From NCBI GenBank assembly GCA_964393815.1, contig CAYMUP010000017.1:1-18146 (forward strand): a stretch of 18,146 nucleotides of DNA, given 5' to 3'. Positions within the stretch are counted from its first letter, which is position 1; each line of letters opens with the position of its first letter. Shown in pieces: positions 5,716 through 12,685 of the stretch. Both the position numbers and the translations under genes were made by a program. This DNA is from JAGXIT01 sp964393815 (GTDB lineage Bacteria > Patescibacteriota > Saccharimonadia > Saccharimonadales > UBA4665). The notes beneath the pieces were generated by a model. That model worked only from the letters and a program-made list of their open reading frames with translations, was not told the DNA's origin and made no database searches.

Positions 5716-7005
5716 GGCACGTACGGCTTGCTGGAACTGGTTGCCGCGATCTTTATAATCTTTGAACATGTCAAAGCTTGCGCACCCCGTAGAGAGGAGG
5801 ACGACGTCTCCTGGCTCTGCCATTTCTCGAGCTTTTTTTACAATTTCTGACATCGTATTACCGCCACTTGCGATATTGGTAAAACCTACTCCATTGAGAG
5901 AAGCCTGTATGCGGCTAGCCTGATCACCGATAAGGAGTGCCCTGCGAACATTGCTGCTAGCCACAACATTGGCGAGCTCGTCGTATGAAGCACCTTTGTC
6001 AGAACCGCCTAGAATGATGACTTTCGGTTGCTGAAACGCCTGCAGGGCAACGATTGCCGTCTCGGGTGTGGTACCGAAGCTGTCGTCATAGTAGTGCACT
6101 CCTTCAAACTCTCTGATGTGCTCTATTCGATGCTCAAGACCAGTAAATGTAGTGAGTACGGAGCGGATAGCCATGGTGTCACGGACTCCAGCTCGCCAAA
6201 CAACCGTTATGGCTGCGCAGGAATTTTGCCAGTTGTGAGCGCCCATTAGGGCTAGTTCGCTAGTTTCGCAGATTGTTTGGTTATCTATGGTGATAGTGTC
6301 GTTTTCAACAGCAGCGCCAGGCAGGGCGTAAAAGGGGAGTAGTGTGCCACTGCTGGTGGAGGCGATTTGTTTGCTCAAGGCGTTCTCGGCGTAGTATATC
6401 GCTACGTCCTGGGCTTGCTGATAACGGAAAAGGTTAGATTTCGCCTCGAGGTACTCGGCCATGTCAGCGTGCCAGTTGAGGTGCTCTGGAACGACCATGA
6501 GGCAAACAGCAATGTGCGGAGACTGCTTTACGCTCATGAGCTGGAAGCTGCTCAGTTCTAACACAACCCAATCGTTGGGTGAGACTTGGTCTATAAAGTC
6601 TAGCGGTGAAACACCTATGTTACCGCCGAGCCATACTTTGCGTCCGGCTGCCTCAAGCATTTTGGTGGTCAGTGTACTCGTAGTGCCTTTGCCTTTTGTG
6701 CCCGTGATGCCGATGACGTTTTTTGTAGGACAGTTGCTGAGAAACACATCAACTGCTGTCGTTATTTTGGGCTCAACTTCTGGATTTTTGTTTAAAATAA
6801 CGTGTGGGGGGAGACCGGCGGTGCGGACAATGAGGTCAAACCGATCAAGATTGTCGAGGTAGTCTTCGCCCAGCTGGCTTTCTACTCCCTTTGGAATCGA
6901 AATAGAAGCGTCTTGGTCGCAAACTGTCACCTCGTGCCCGCGAGCCTGAAAATACGCTACGCTAACTTGACCTTCGGTCGCAAACCCAACAATCGCTACT
7001 TTCAT
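5707..7005 (-). CDS. murD: UDP-N-acetylmuramoyl-L-alanine--D-glutamate ligase
   Basis: ATP-dependent cytoplasmic Mur ligase that adds D-glutamate to UDP-MurNAc-L-Ala. The 432-residue length is normal. Motifs in order are an N-terminal Rossmann-like VAIVGFATEG (3-12), an ATP loop TGTKGKGTTS (101-110), LELSSFQL (149-156) with E150, and HLNWH (175-179). Then come EAKSNLF with the expected carbamylated-type Lys 189, GAHNWQNSCAA (255-265), DDSFGTTPETA (307-317) and STGCASFDMFKDYKDRGNQF (405-424). The ATP loop differs from the usual GTNGKSTT: Asn is Lys and Ser/Thr after the loop Lys is Gly. NDSKAT-type residues appear as DDSFGT. The remaining family motifs still point to MurD. The gene converges on murI, overlapping it by 9 bp. 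A minus-strand TATACT lies exactly 7 bases before the ATG with no Shine-Dalgarno. Confidence 0.92.
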   Translation of the reverse strand: MKVAIVGFATEGQVSVAYFQARGHEVTVCDQDASISIPKGVESQLGEDYLDNLDRFDLIVRTAGLPPHVILNKNPEVEPKITTAVDVFLSNCPTKNVIGITGTKGKGTTSTLTTKMLEAAGRKVWLGGNIGVSPLDFIDQVSPNDWVVLELSSFQLMSVKQSPHIAVCLMVVPEHLNWHADMAEYLEAKSNLFRYQQAQDVAIYYAENALSKQIASTSSGTLLPFYALPGAAVENDTITIDNQTICETSELALMGAHNWQNSCAAITVVWRAGVRDTMAIRSVLTTFTGLEHRIEHIREFEGVHYYDDSFGTTPETAIVALQAFQQPKVIILGGSDKGASYDELANVVASSNVRRALLIGDQASRIQASLNGVGFTNIASGGNTMSEIVKKAREMAEPGDVVLLSTGCASFDMFKDYKDRGNQFQQAVRALE

Positions 7006-7012
7006 ACGAGCT

Positions 7013-7018
7013 AGTATA
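7013..7018 (-). promoter_or_regulatory. -10 element of murD, leaderless type
   Basis: TATACT on the minus strand is followed by AGCTCGT and then the ATG at 7005. A transcript starting about 7 bases after the hexamer would begin at the start codon. Confidence 0.6.
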
Positions 7019-7024
7019 GCCTAT

Positions 7025-7399
7025 TTAGACGGCAGACAGGCTGGCCTTGACTGTTTCGGCAACTTGCCTAGGGGTCATTTCAGCCTTAACGATAAAACGC
7101 TTCACCCCAAGGGATTTCAATATTTCGGGGGCTTCTTGTTCGCCCATATTGGTCAAAATAATGACGGGGATTTGTTTGCCCCAAGTGGTTTTACGGAGCG
7201 CAGTCAGCATTTCGGTGCCATCCATCTCGGGCATCATAAGGTCTAACAAAATGATGTCCGGCTTCATATCTTCAGCAAGCGCGAGGCCAAGTTTGCCGTT
7301 TGCTGCCGTGTCTACAATGTAGCCTTCGGCCTCAAACTTTATCCGGTACATTGTACTGATGGCAAGATCGTCTTCGATGATCGCGATTTTTGTGCTCAT
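7025..7399 (-). CDS. single-domain response regulator (receiver only), RR1
   Basis: A 124-residue CheY-like receiver without an output domain. IIEDD (7-11) supplies the acidic metal-binding pocket, D53 in ILLDLMMP is the expected phosphorylation site, T83 in IILTN is the switch Thr and K105 in FIVKA is the conserved Lys. It should receive phosphate from a histidine kinase and act by protein contact, not by DNA binding. A longer frame begins at a TTG at 7417, but that triplet lies just upstream of the TATACT hexamer, so the ATG at 7399 is chosen. It lies 50 bp after its paralogue RR2 and has its own promoter. The partner kinase is unknown; the kinase at 10234-12462 is a candidate by proximity only. 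Confidence 0.9.
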   Translation of the reverse strand: MSTKIAIIEDDLAISTMYRIKFEAEGYIVDTAANGKLGLALAEDMKPDIILLDLMMPEMDGTEMLTALRKTTWGKQIPVIILTNMGEQEAPEILKSLGVKRFIVKAEMTPRQVAETVKASLSAV

Positions 7400-7406
7400 A
7401 AACACA

Positions 7407-7436
7407 AGTATAATCAAAAGGTGTGCATCCTGCCAA
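7407..7436 (-). promoter_or_regulatory. promoter of RR1, leaderless type
   Basis: Minus strand TTGGCA (7436-7431), 18 bp, TATACT (7412-7407), then TGTGTTT and the ATG at 7399. The hexamer-to-ATG distance is 7 bases, the same as for murD and the kinase. Confidence 0.65.
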
Positions 7437-7449
7437 GTGTAGCCAAATA

Positions 7450-7845
7450 CTATCTGTCAGCGTGCTTGAGTGAGGCTAAAACTTCACGAGCGACATCCAC
7501 GACTTGTTGGGGGGTATAGTGGGCCTTTACGATATACCGTGAAACGCCCAAAAATCGAAGTTGGGCGGGCGCTTCATCGCGGCTGACATTGGTCAAGATG
7601 ATCACCGGTATACTCCCCCCCCAATCTGTCGCTCGCAACTTTGCAAGCATATCCGCTCCATTCATATGCGGCATCAGCAGGTCTAAGAGTACAATGTTTG
7701 GTTTGCTCTTTTTAATAAGAGCCAACCCCTCGACTCCATTATTTGCTGTATGGACATCAAACCCTTCCATATCAAACTTAGCCTTATAAAGGCTACGAAT
7801 CGTGGTTTCGTCCTCTACGATGACAACGGTTGTCCGAAGATTCAT
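7450..7845 (-). CDS. single-domain response regulator (receiver only), RR2
   Basis: A 131-residue CheY-like receiver and clear paralogue of RR1: both share an EGxxVxTAxNG stretch, a DxLMP phosphorylation loop and VIILTN. Both also share EAPxxLxxLGVxRxIVKA and a TPxQV C-terminal helix. The acidic pocket is E11-D12, the phospho-acceptor D55, the switch T85 and the Lys K107. Like RR1 it lacks an output domain. The start is uncertain: ATG at 7845 is 11 bases after TATACT, and an in-frame TTG at 7851 is 5 bases after it. A GTG at 7866 overlaps the promoter and is rejected. It is divergent from the GNAT gene. Confidence 0.88.
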   Translation of the reverse strand: MNLRTTVVIVEDETTIRSLYKAKFDMEGFDVHTANNGVEGLALIKKSKPNIVLLDLLMPHMNGADMLAKLRATDWGGSIPVIILTNVSRDEAPAQLRFLGVSRYIVKAHYTPQQVVDVAREVLASLKHADR

Positions 7846-7856
7846 TGACAAGGTAG

Positions 7857-7865
7857 AGTATAGCA
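7857..7865 (-). promoter_or_regulatory. extended -10 of RR2
   Basis: TGC-TATACT on the minus strand (hexamer 7862-7857). The leader would be about 4-5 bases if ATG 7845 is used. No Shine-Dalgarno is visible. Confidence 0.5.
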
Positions 7866-7896
7866 CGTAACTAGTTAATTATTTTGCGCTAACCTC

Positions 7897-7925
7897 TTGA
7901 GTTTATTTGTTAAATGTGCTATTCT
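7897..7925 (+). promoter_or_regulatory. promoter of the GNAT gene region
   Basis: TTGAGT (7897-7902), 17 bp, extended -10 TGC-TATTCT (hexamer 7920-7925). The predicted start near 7932 leaves a leader of about 117 bases containing the hairpin at 7954-7992. Confidence 0.6.
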
Positions 7926-7931
7926 TCGGTC

Positions 7932-8001
7932 AGGACGCACATTGTTGACACAAAAACACGGCGCTTAGGAGGAATAACCTAACGTCGTGTTTATTTTTTA
8001 A
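7932..8001 (+). ncRNA. putative short RNA or attenuator with AGGAGG in the loop
   Basis: A 15-bp hairpin with one bulged C pairs 7954-7963 with 7983-7992 and 7965-7969 with 7978-7982. It is followed by ATTTTTT, which is the form of an intrinsic terminator. The 8-base loop plus the adjoining stem bases contain AGGAGG (7967-7972), a perfect Shine-Dalgarno, with no start codon at usable spacing. It begins about 22 bases after the predicted transcription start. It could end a 65-70-base RNA, or attenuate the genes at 8049-10183. No known riboswitch is recognised. Confidence 0.45.
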
Positions 8002-8048
8002 AAAAGTCTAAGAGAACTACTACCACCTGCACTAACCAAAATCAGAAG

Positions 8049-9551
8049 ATGAATAATACTAATAGAGATAACTCCTTAGAAGTGCCAGTAGGTGCTAATA
8101 TTTCTGCTCTCAATCCCGATGGGTCTAATATTGTTTTTAACGATTTGCCGGCCCAGGCTGTAAATATGACCGGTACGTCCGAGTCAGTTGGCCTTGCTGA
8201 CATGACGTTATCCAGAAATGAAGAGAGACCAAAAGAGGAAATAGGCTCAGAGAGGATAAGAAAGATTGCCTCGCGCACCGCTCTAGGAGTACTCGCAGTT
8301 AGCTCTGCATATACGCTCATCAAATATCCTGTGAGTGAACTGACGGCGGATGTGCAAGAGAAAGCTCCTTTTGCAGCTGGGGGAATACTCGTTTCGGAGG
8401 GACTGTTTGCTGCTGGGGCAGCTATGACAGTCCTTGCGACTGGGAAAGCTTTACGATTGCGCGAACTCCTAAATCCACTCAGATTAAAAGCAGAATTTGG
8501 GAGCTTGTCTCAGCGAGTAAAGTCCTTGCAAGGTGCTGGGAAAGAAGCGGTTAAATCGAAACTGTTTAGAGCTGGTCTTGCTATTAATACCCTAGGTGCT
8601 ATCGGAACCGCTGCAACCGTTGGAGCGGGCGCTGTAACTGCCTTGCCCCGAGAAATGTGGCCAGGTGCGATTGGTCTTGCGGCGGTGGACATAACTGCCA
8701 CTCTTGGTCTACGAGCGCCCCTATATGCGGCGATGAAGCGTAGCAAAGCCAACATCGAAGGAAAAAATGTTGAGAAAGAGAAGAAAATTACTATCCGTAA
8801 AGTGACGGAAAAGGATGCAGACAGGCTCGCAGAGATTGATCTAATTATGTTTAATAAAGCTTACGGAGAAAAACTTCCAGAAAAAGAGGAAGTAACTGAG
8901 ATGTTCCGAAAGAGAATTAAAAATGCAAGTTGGATGTTTGTTGCTGAGCAAAATGGAGAAATTCGCGGTTTTGTGAGTGCTTTTAGAACAAATAAGTCAG
9001 CGGAAGAATTTGTATCTTGGGAAGAATCAACCGCAAACGGAACCCTAGAAGGCAAGGTGGAACCAAAAGGCAAGTATGCATATGTGGCGAATATGACTAT
9101 CATGCATGAGGCAGTGGTAGCCGGTGCAAAAGATATGCTACTCGCGCGTCTTTTTGCAGAAGCAATAAAAGAAGGTGGTGCAGAGTATGGCTACTTTGAG
9201 AGTCGTATGCCTCAATTCAAGAGCTGGCTTGCGGAGAACGGGGTAGAATCAAATAATCTTACCAAAACTCAACTACAAGATTTAGCAAATAAATACGCTG
9301 AATTACGGACTCAAGATGGAAGAAGAATAGATAGACAGCTGCAAATGTATGAAGAGGATGGCTTTGAACTTGGTGTGCCAGTAGCAGAAGCATTCGATGA
9401 CAAGGCGTCTCTTAACTTCGGTGTTGTTTGCAAGGCGCCTTGCCCTCCGAAGAGCGAGCTTATAAAAAAAATAACGCCCTTGCGTTGGATGCTAGGCTTT
9501 ACGCTCCAACAGGTGGCGAGAAGCCCTAGGCTTCTCAAAAAGGTACTATGA
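8049..9551 (+). CDS. membrane protein with C-terminal GNAT acetyltransferase domain
   Basis: A 500-residue protein. Residues 1-70 are hydrophilic and probably disordered. Four hydrophobic segments follow (about 73-92, 107-131, 174-197, 203-225), some Gly- and Ala-rich and therefore less certain as membrane spans. From about 247 comes a GNAT fold: the opening strand ITIRKVTEKDADRLAEID, then WMFVAEQNGEIRGFVSAF (295-312) and YAYVANMTI (344-352). A helix over the acetyl-CoA site follows (about 359-376), though the pyrophosphate-binding R/Q-x-x-G-x-G/A loop is only loosely recognisable at VVAGAKDML. A Lys- and Arg-rich tail closes the protein. It would acetylate a small molecule or protein at the membrane; the substrate is unknown. 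No good Shine-Dalgarno precedes the ATG. Its stop overlaps the next start (ATGA). It has a higher AT content than murI or murD. Confidence 0.72.
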   Translation: MNNTNRDNSLEVPVGANISALNPDGSNIVFNDLPAQAVNMTGTSESVGLADMTLSRNEERPKEEIGSERIRKIASRTALGVLAVSSAYTLIKYPVSELTADVQEKAPFAAGGILVSEGLFAAGAAMTVLATGKALRLRELLNPLRLKAEFGSLSQRVKSLQGAGKEAVKSKLFRAGLAINTLGAIGTAATVGAGAVTALPREMWPGAIGLAAVDITATLGLRAPLYAAMKRSKANIEGKNVEKEKKITIRKVTEKDADRLAEIDLIMFNKAYGEKLPEKEEVTEMFRKRIKNASWMFVAEQNGEIRGFVSAFRTNKSAEEFVSWEESTANGTLEGKVEPKGKYAYVANMTIMHEAVVAGAKDMLLARLFAEAIKEGGAEYGYFESRMPQFKSWLAENGVESNNLTKTQLQDLANKYAELRTQDGRRIDRQLQMYEEDGFELGVPVAEAFDDKASLNFGVVCKAPCPPKSELIKKITPLRWMLGFTLQQVARSPRLLKKVL

Positions 9552-10183
9552 TTTCGACGCAAAAACAGACACCTCTAAGTGGTCAAACAGAAGAAGGACA
9601 CTATAGCATAGAGTTTTTCCATATCTACACCGATGAGATAATAAACCAGTGGCACCAACAAAGCCTGGAGATTATGAAGTCTCTTCAAACTGGGTGGGAT
9701 TTTAATTACCGCAAAATCGTACTTATCGATGACTATAACCCGACTGAAACCAATATTACCGTCGAAGACATCTTAGCTCACCTAAATGATAATGACATGC
9801 TGCCTGACTTTTGGGCATTTGAGGGTGATATGCTTGAAAATGCAAAAGTATTTCTTGATACTTTACCCCCGAGTAAACTTAAAAAAAATTATCAAAGATA
9901 TATTAAAAAAAACGGTAAGTACCCATGCTCATTACTTACCGCTACTTGGTATCTCACGAGGTTAGGTAGACTTGATGGCGGTATGATTAAATCCACTAAC
10001 TCAGCACTCTTTAAAACCTATCCACCGGCAACTAGGTTATTTAATTTACTCCCAGAGGTCTACAAGCCTGTAGAACGAAGGGCAAAAGAGTTGATTTTTA
10101 AAAGTCCTTTCAGTACGGACGTAGATAGAATTCAGGATCTTTTTTACCCTACAGAAGATGTGCGAGCGCTCGATTTGTTCTGA
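9548..10183 (+). CDS. hypothetical protein coupled to GNAT gene
   Basis: A 211-residue protein of unrecognised family, without signal peptide or membrane segment. It contains KIVLIDDYNP (56-65), an acidic DxxD-rich middle (about 72-100) including DFWAFEGDML, a Lys-rich segment near 110-126 and SLLTATWYLTRLGRL. The first strand-like stretch ending in DDYN might be a catalytic or metal-binding loop, but no fold can be named. The ATG overlaps the stop of the GNAT gene (ATGA), so the two are translated from one mRNA and are likely to work together. It is AT-rich like its partner. Function unknown. Confidence 0.75.
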   Translation: MISTQKQTPLSGQTEEGHYSIEFFHIYTDEIINQWHQQSLEIMKSLQTGWDFNYRKIVLIDDYNPTETNITVEDILAHLNDNDMLPDFWAFEGDMLENAKVFLDTLPPSKLKKNYQRYIKKNGKYPCSLLTATWYLTRLGRLDGGMIKSTNSALFKTYPPATRLFNLLPEVYKPVERRAKELIFKSPFSTDVDRIQDLFYPTEDVRALDLF

Positions 10184-10196
10184 AGTTATTATCAAA

Positions 10197-10226
10197 GTGG
10201 CACCATAGTTAATTTAAGACTACAAT
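10197..10226 (+). promoter_or_regulatory. promoter of histidine kinase gene, leaderless type
   Basis: GTGGCA (10197-10202), 18 bp, TACAAT (10221-10226). The ATG at 10234 lies 7 bases after the hexamer. The in-frame GTG at 10228 would be upstream of the transcription start. Confidence 0.55.
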
Positions 10227-10233
10227 AGTGCTT

Positions 10234-12462
10234 ATGATAACTGTACTCGCCTCATTAATTGTGGTAACGGCTGTTGCAATTTTTTTGTCGGGTCTCTTGG
10301 CTTTCATCAGGAACCGTAAGAGCGCTCAGAATGTATGGTTTTTTGTTTTTGCGTCCCTGCTTGCACTATGGACAATCTGTAATTATATTGACAGTAGCGC
10401 AAGTGGGTACTTTTCGATTAATACCCTGAAATGGGTTATTGAACTTGACTTCTCGCTTGCGCTGTTGCTTCTATGGAGTTTTTTAAATTTTTCAACTGTA
10501 CTGTTCTCTAAGAGGGCGTTGTTTTCCAACAAGCTCATCATGTATAGTAGATTGTCTTTCTTAGTTATCAATGTTGTGCTTATAGGTCTAATATTCTCTG
10601 GGTTAATATTCGATGTTCTAGTTACTGAAGGTAAGGTGAATGTGCGGTTAAAGCCATTGTCTGTGTTATATCTGGTGGTAGTCGCTGGTTACTTTCTTGA
10701 ATCAGTCGGTAGTATGCTCTATAAAAGACGACACGTCACTTCTAAGCATAAAGGCGCAATCCATGTTATTATACTCGGCTTATTTATTGCTTTTGTAGCA
10801 AACATTCTTACGAATATTCTCTTCCCACAGGTGATTAAAGAGTCGAGTGTAGTCACGGGCTTAAACAGTATAGGGTATGTCGGTTTGTTTATATTCGTAC
10901 TATGTATTTTTGTTGCAATCACTAGGCAACGTCTTTTTGATATACGTTTAGTTGTTGCTCGCTCATTAGCGTACATAGTGTCGTTGTCGATTTTAGCAAC
11001 AGGGTACGGCCTAGTGGTTTTCGTCTTAACTTCAGTTGTTTTGGATGTGAAGATAGCGATAGGGGCGCAAATAATAGTGGCGTTCGCCACCGCTGTCATA
11101 GGCCTATCATTTCAGTCGATTAGGAGTAGATTTGATAAAGCAACTACCCATATTTTCTATCAAGATTCTTATTTGCCCCAAGATCTATTTAATACGCTCA
11201 ACAATGCCCTAGTTACCACCATAGATCTTAGCAAGATGCTGACATCTGTCTCGAAAATTCTGGAAAACAGTATGTATATTGAACAGGTGTCCATACACAT
11301 TTACGATGCTGGTCTAAAAAACCATCGTATATTTTCTGTCGGAAACAAATTGGGCGACGCAAACTTATTGAATACGGTTACAACCCTGAAGCCTCGAAGC
11401 CAAACCGTTTTTCTCAGCGATGATTTCGAGGATGGCACTAAAGTACAAGAGGCTTTCTCGTCGTCGAGTGTTTCCGCGGTTGCTAGGATTGGCTCAAAGA
11501 TGAGTGAGGGCAGACAATTTGGTCTAATTGTCTTAGGAGTAAAAAAGAGTGGTAACCCCTATGGTGAACAAGACATCCGTGTATTGGAGGGGGTTGCAAA
11601 TGAATTAGCAATTGCCGTACAAAACGCTCTTCACTATGAGGAGATTCAGCAGTTCAATGAGACGCTGCAGGGGAAGGTGGAGAGTGCGACAAGAGAACTC
11701 AGGGCGACTAATGATAAGCTCAAAAAGCTCGATGAGACAAAAGATGAGTTTATTTCTATGGCCTCTCACCAGCTTCGTACGCCGCTCACAAGCGTAAAAG
11801 GATACCTGAGCATGGTCATAGATGGTGATGTAGGGAGGCTAAACAAGCAACAACGCGAACTCCTAACTCAGTCATACTTGAGCAGCCAACGAATGGTCGG
11901 GCTAATATCTGATCTACTCAATCTGTCGAGGTTAAGCACTGGAAAGTTTGTGATTGATTATGGTCCCGTTGATCTGCGAGATGTCGTAGAGCAGGAACTA
12001 CTACAGATACGCGATACGGCGGCAGCGAGAGAAGTTGACCTTATCTATGAAGCTCCCAAGTCATTCCCTGTCGTAAGGCTTGATAACACCAAGATCCACC
12101 AAGTAGTCATGAATTTTATAGATAATGCAATCTACTATACTTCTGCGGGGGGTAGAGTAGAAGTTCAGTTGCTCGATACGCCGAGCGCCATAGAGTTCCG
12201 TGTCATAGACAATGGTATTGGGGTGCCTAGAGAGCTTCAGAGGCATCTATTTACGAAGTTCTACCGTGCAGATAACGCTCGACGTGTGAGGCCTGATGGG
12301 ACAGGACTGGGACTGTTTATGGCGAAAAAAGTTATTTTAGCGCAAGGTGGCTCAATTATCTTTGAAAGCGAAGAAGGCAGGGGGAGTACATTTGGTTTTC
12401 GCTTCTCAAAAGAAGTACTGGCAGACAAAAACCGCAATCACCCTGTAGAACTGCAAGCCTGA
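10234..12462 (+). CDS. multi-TM sensor histidine kinase with GAF-like domain
   Basis: A 742-residue membrane kinase (numbering from the ATG at 10234). About nine hydrophobic segments fill residues 1-293; the first seven resemble the 7TM sensor region of histidine kinases and the last two lead into a basic segment. A GAF-like domain spans about 310-465 and a coiled coil about 468-500. The HisKA domain follows with phospho-acceptor His 512 in SHQLRTPL. The HATPase domain has the N-box VVMNFIDNAIYYT (N627, N631), the G1 box DNGIGV (659-664), the F-box-like LFTKFYR and the G2 box GTGLGL (689-694). All catalytic boxes are intact. No response regulator is adjacent; the two receivers at 7025-7845 are the nearest. 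The ligand could be a membrane or extracellular cue. A weak terminator follows at 12544. Confidence 0.92.
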   Translation: MITVLASLIVVTAVAIFLSGLLAFIRNRKSAQNVWFFVFASLLALWTICNYIDSSASGYFSINTLKWVIELDFSLALLLLWSFLNFSTVLFSKRALFSNKLIMYSRLSFLVINVVLIGLIFSGLIFDVLVTEGKVNVRLKPLSVLYLVVVAGYFLESVGSMLYKRRHVTSKHKGAIHVIILGLFIAFVANILTNILFPQVIKESSVVTGLNSIGYVGLFIFVLCIFVAITRQRLFDIRLVVARSLAYIVSLSILATGYGLVVFVLTSVVLDVKIAIGAQIIVAFATAVIGLSFQSIRSRFDKATTHIFYQDSYLPQDLFNTLNNALVTTIDLSKMLTSVSKILENSMYIEQVSIHIYDAGLKNHRIFSVGNKLGDANLLNTVTTLKPRSQTVFLSDDFEDGTKVQEAFSSSSVSAVARIGSKMSEGRQFGLIVLGVKKSGNPYGEQDIRVLEGVANELAIAVQNALHYEEIQQFNETLQGKVESATRELRATNDKLKKLDETKDEFISMASHQLRTPLTSVKGYLSMVIDGDVGRLNKQQRELLTQSYLSSQRMVGLISDLLNLSRLSTGKFVIDYGPVDLRDVVEQELLQIRDTAAAREVDLIYEAPKSFPVVRLDNTKIHQVVMNFIDNAIYYTSAGGRVEVQLLDTPSAIEFRVIDNGIGVPRELQRHLFTKFYRADNARRVRPDGTGLGLFMAKKVILAQGGSIIFESEEGRGSTFGFRFSKEVLADKNRNHPVELQA

Positions 12463-12543
12463 GGCAAATTCTGGTCGCAAACTGGCAAAAAACCTATTTT
12501 GTACTAAATTTTGGCAAAATAAAGTCAAAATGTAAGAATTATT

Positions 12544-12566
12544 ACACCACTAAATAGGTGTTTTTT
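12544..12566 (+). terminator. weak intrinsic terminator after histidine kinase
   Basis: ACACC (12544-12548) pairs with GGTGT (12557-12561) around an 8-base loop, followed by a run of six T (12561-12566). The stem is only 5 bp. It lies 80 bases after the stop. Confidence 0.5.
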
Positions 12567-12618
12567 AAGCATTTTCGCCTCTGTTATTCCTCTGTAAGCA
12601 TAAGCGATAAAAACATTC

Positions 12619-12647
12619 TTGACATAGAATCAATCTTATGGTAATAT
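12619..12647 (+). promoter_or_regulatory. strong promoter of surface protein 1
   Basis: A perfect TTGACA -35 (12619-12624), 17 bp, TAATAT (12642-12647) preceded by TGG as an extended -10. Transcription would start near 12654, giving a 32-base leader with a strong ribosome binding site. This is the best promoter in the window. Confidence 0.75.
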
Positions 12648-12671
12648 TGAAGACGATCGTAATTATGCACG

Positions 12672-12679
12672 AGGAGGTG
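12672..12679 (+). promoter_or_regulatory. strong Shine-Dalgarno deciding the surface protein 1 start
   Basis: AGGAGGTG ends six bases before the ATG at 12686. It fixes that start over an in-frame ATG at 12638, which lies inside the promoter. Confidence 0.85.
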
Positions 12680-12685
12680 TTACAA

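Noticed and set aside
4205..12462. UGA recoded as glycine, as in SR1/Gracilibacteria
   Set aside because: TGA ends folD, the GNAT gene, the 211-residue protein and the kinase at family-typical lengths, and no internal TGA is needed.
12638..12685. Upstream ATG extending surface protein 1 by 16 residues
   Set aside because: It lies inside the promoter, and AGGAGGTG sits at correct spacing for ATG 12686, which begins a normal signal peptide.
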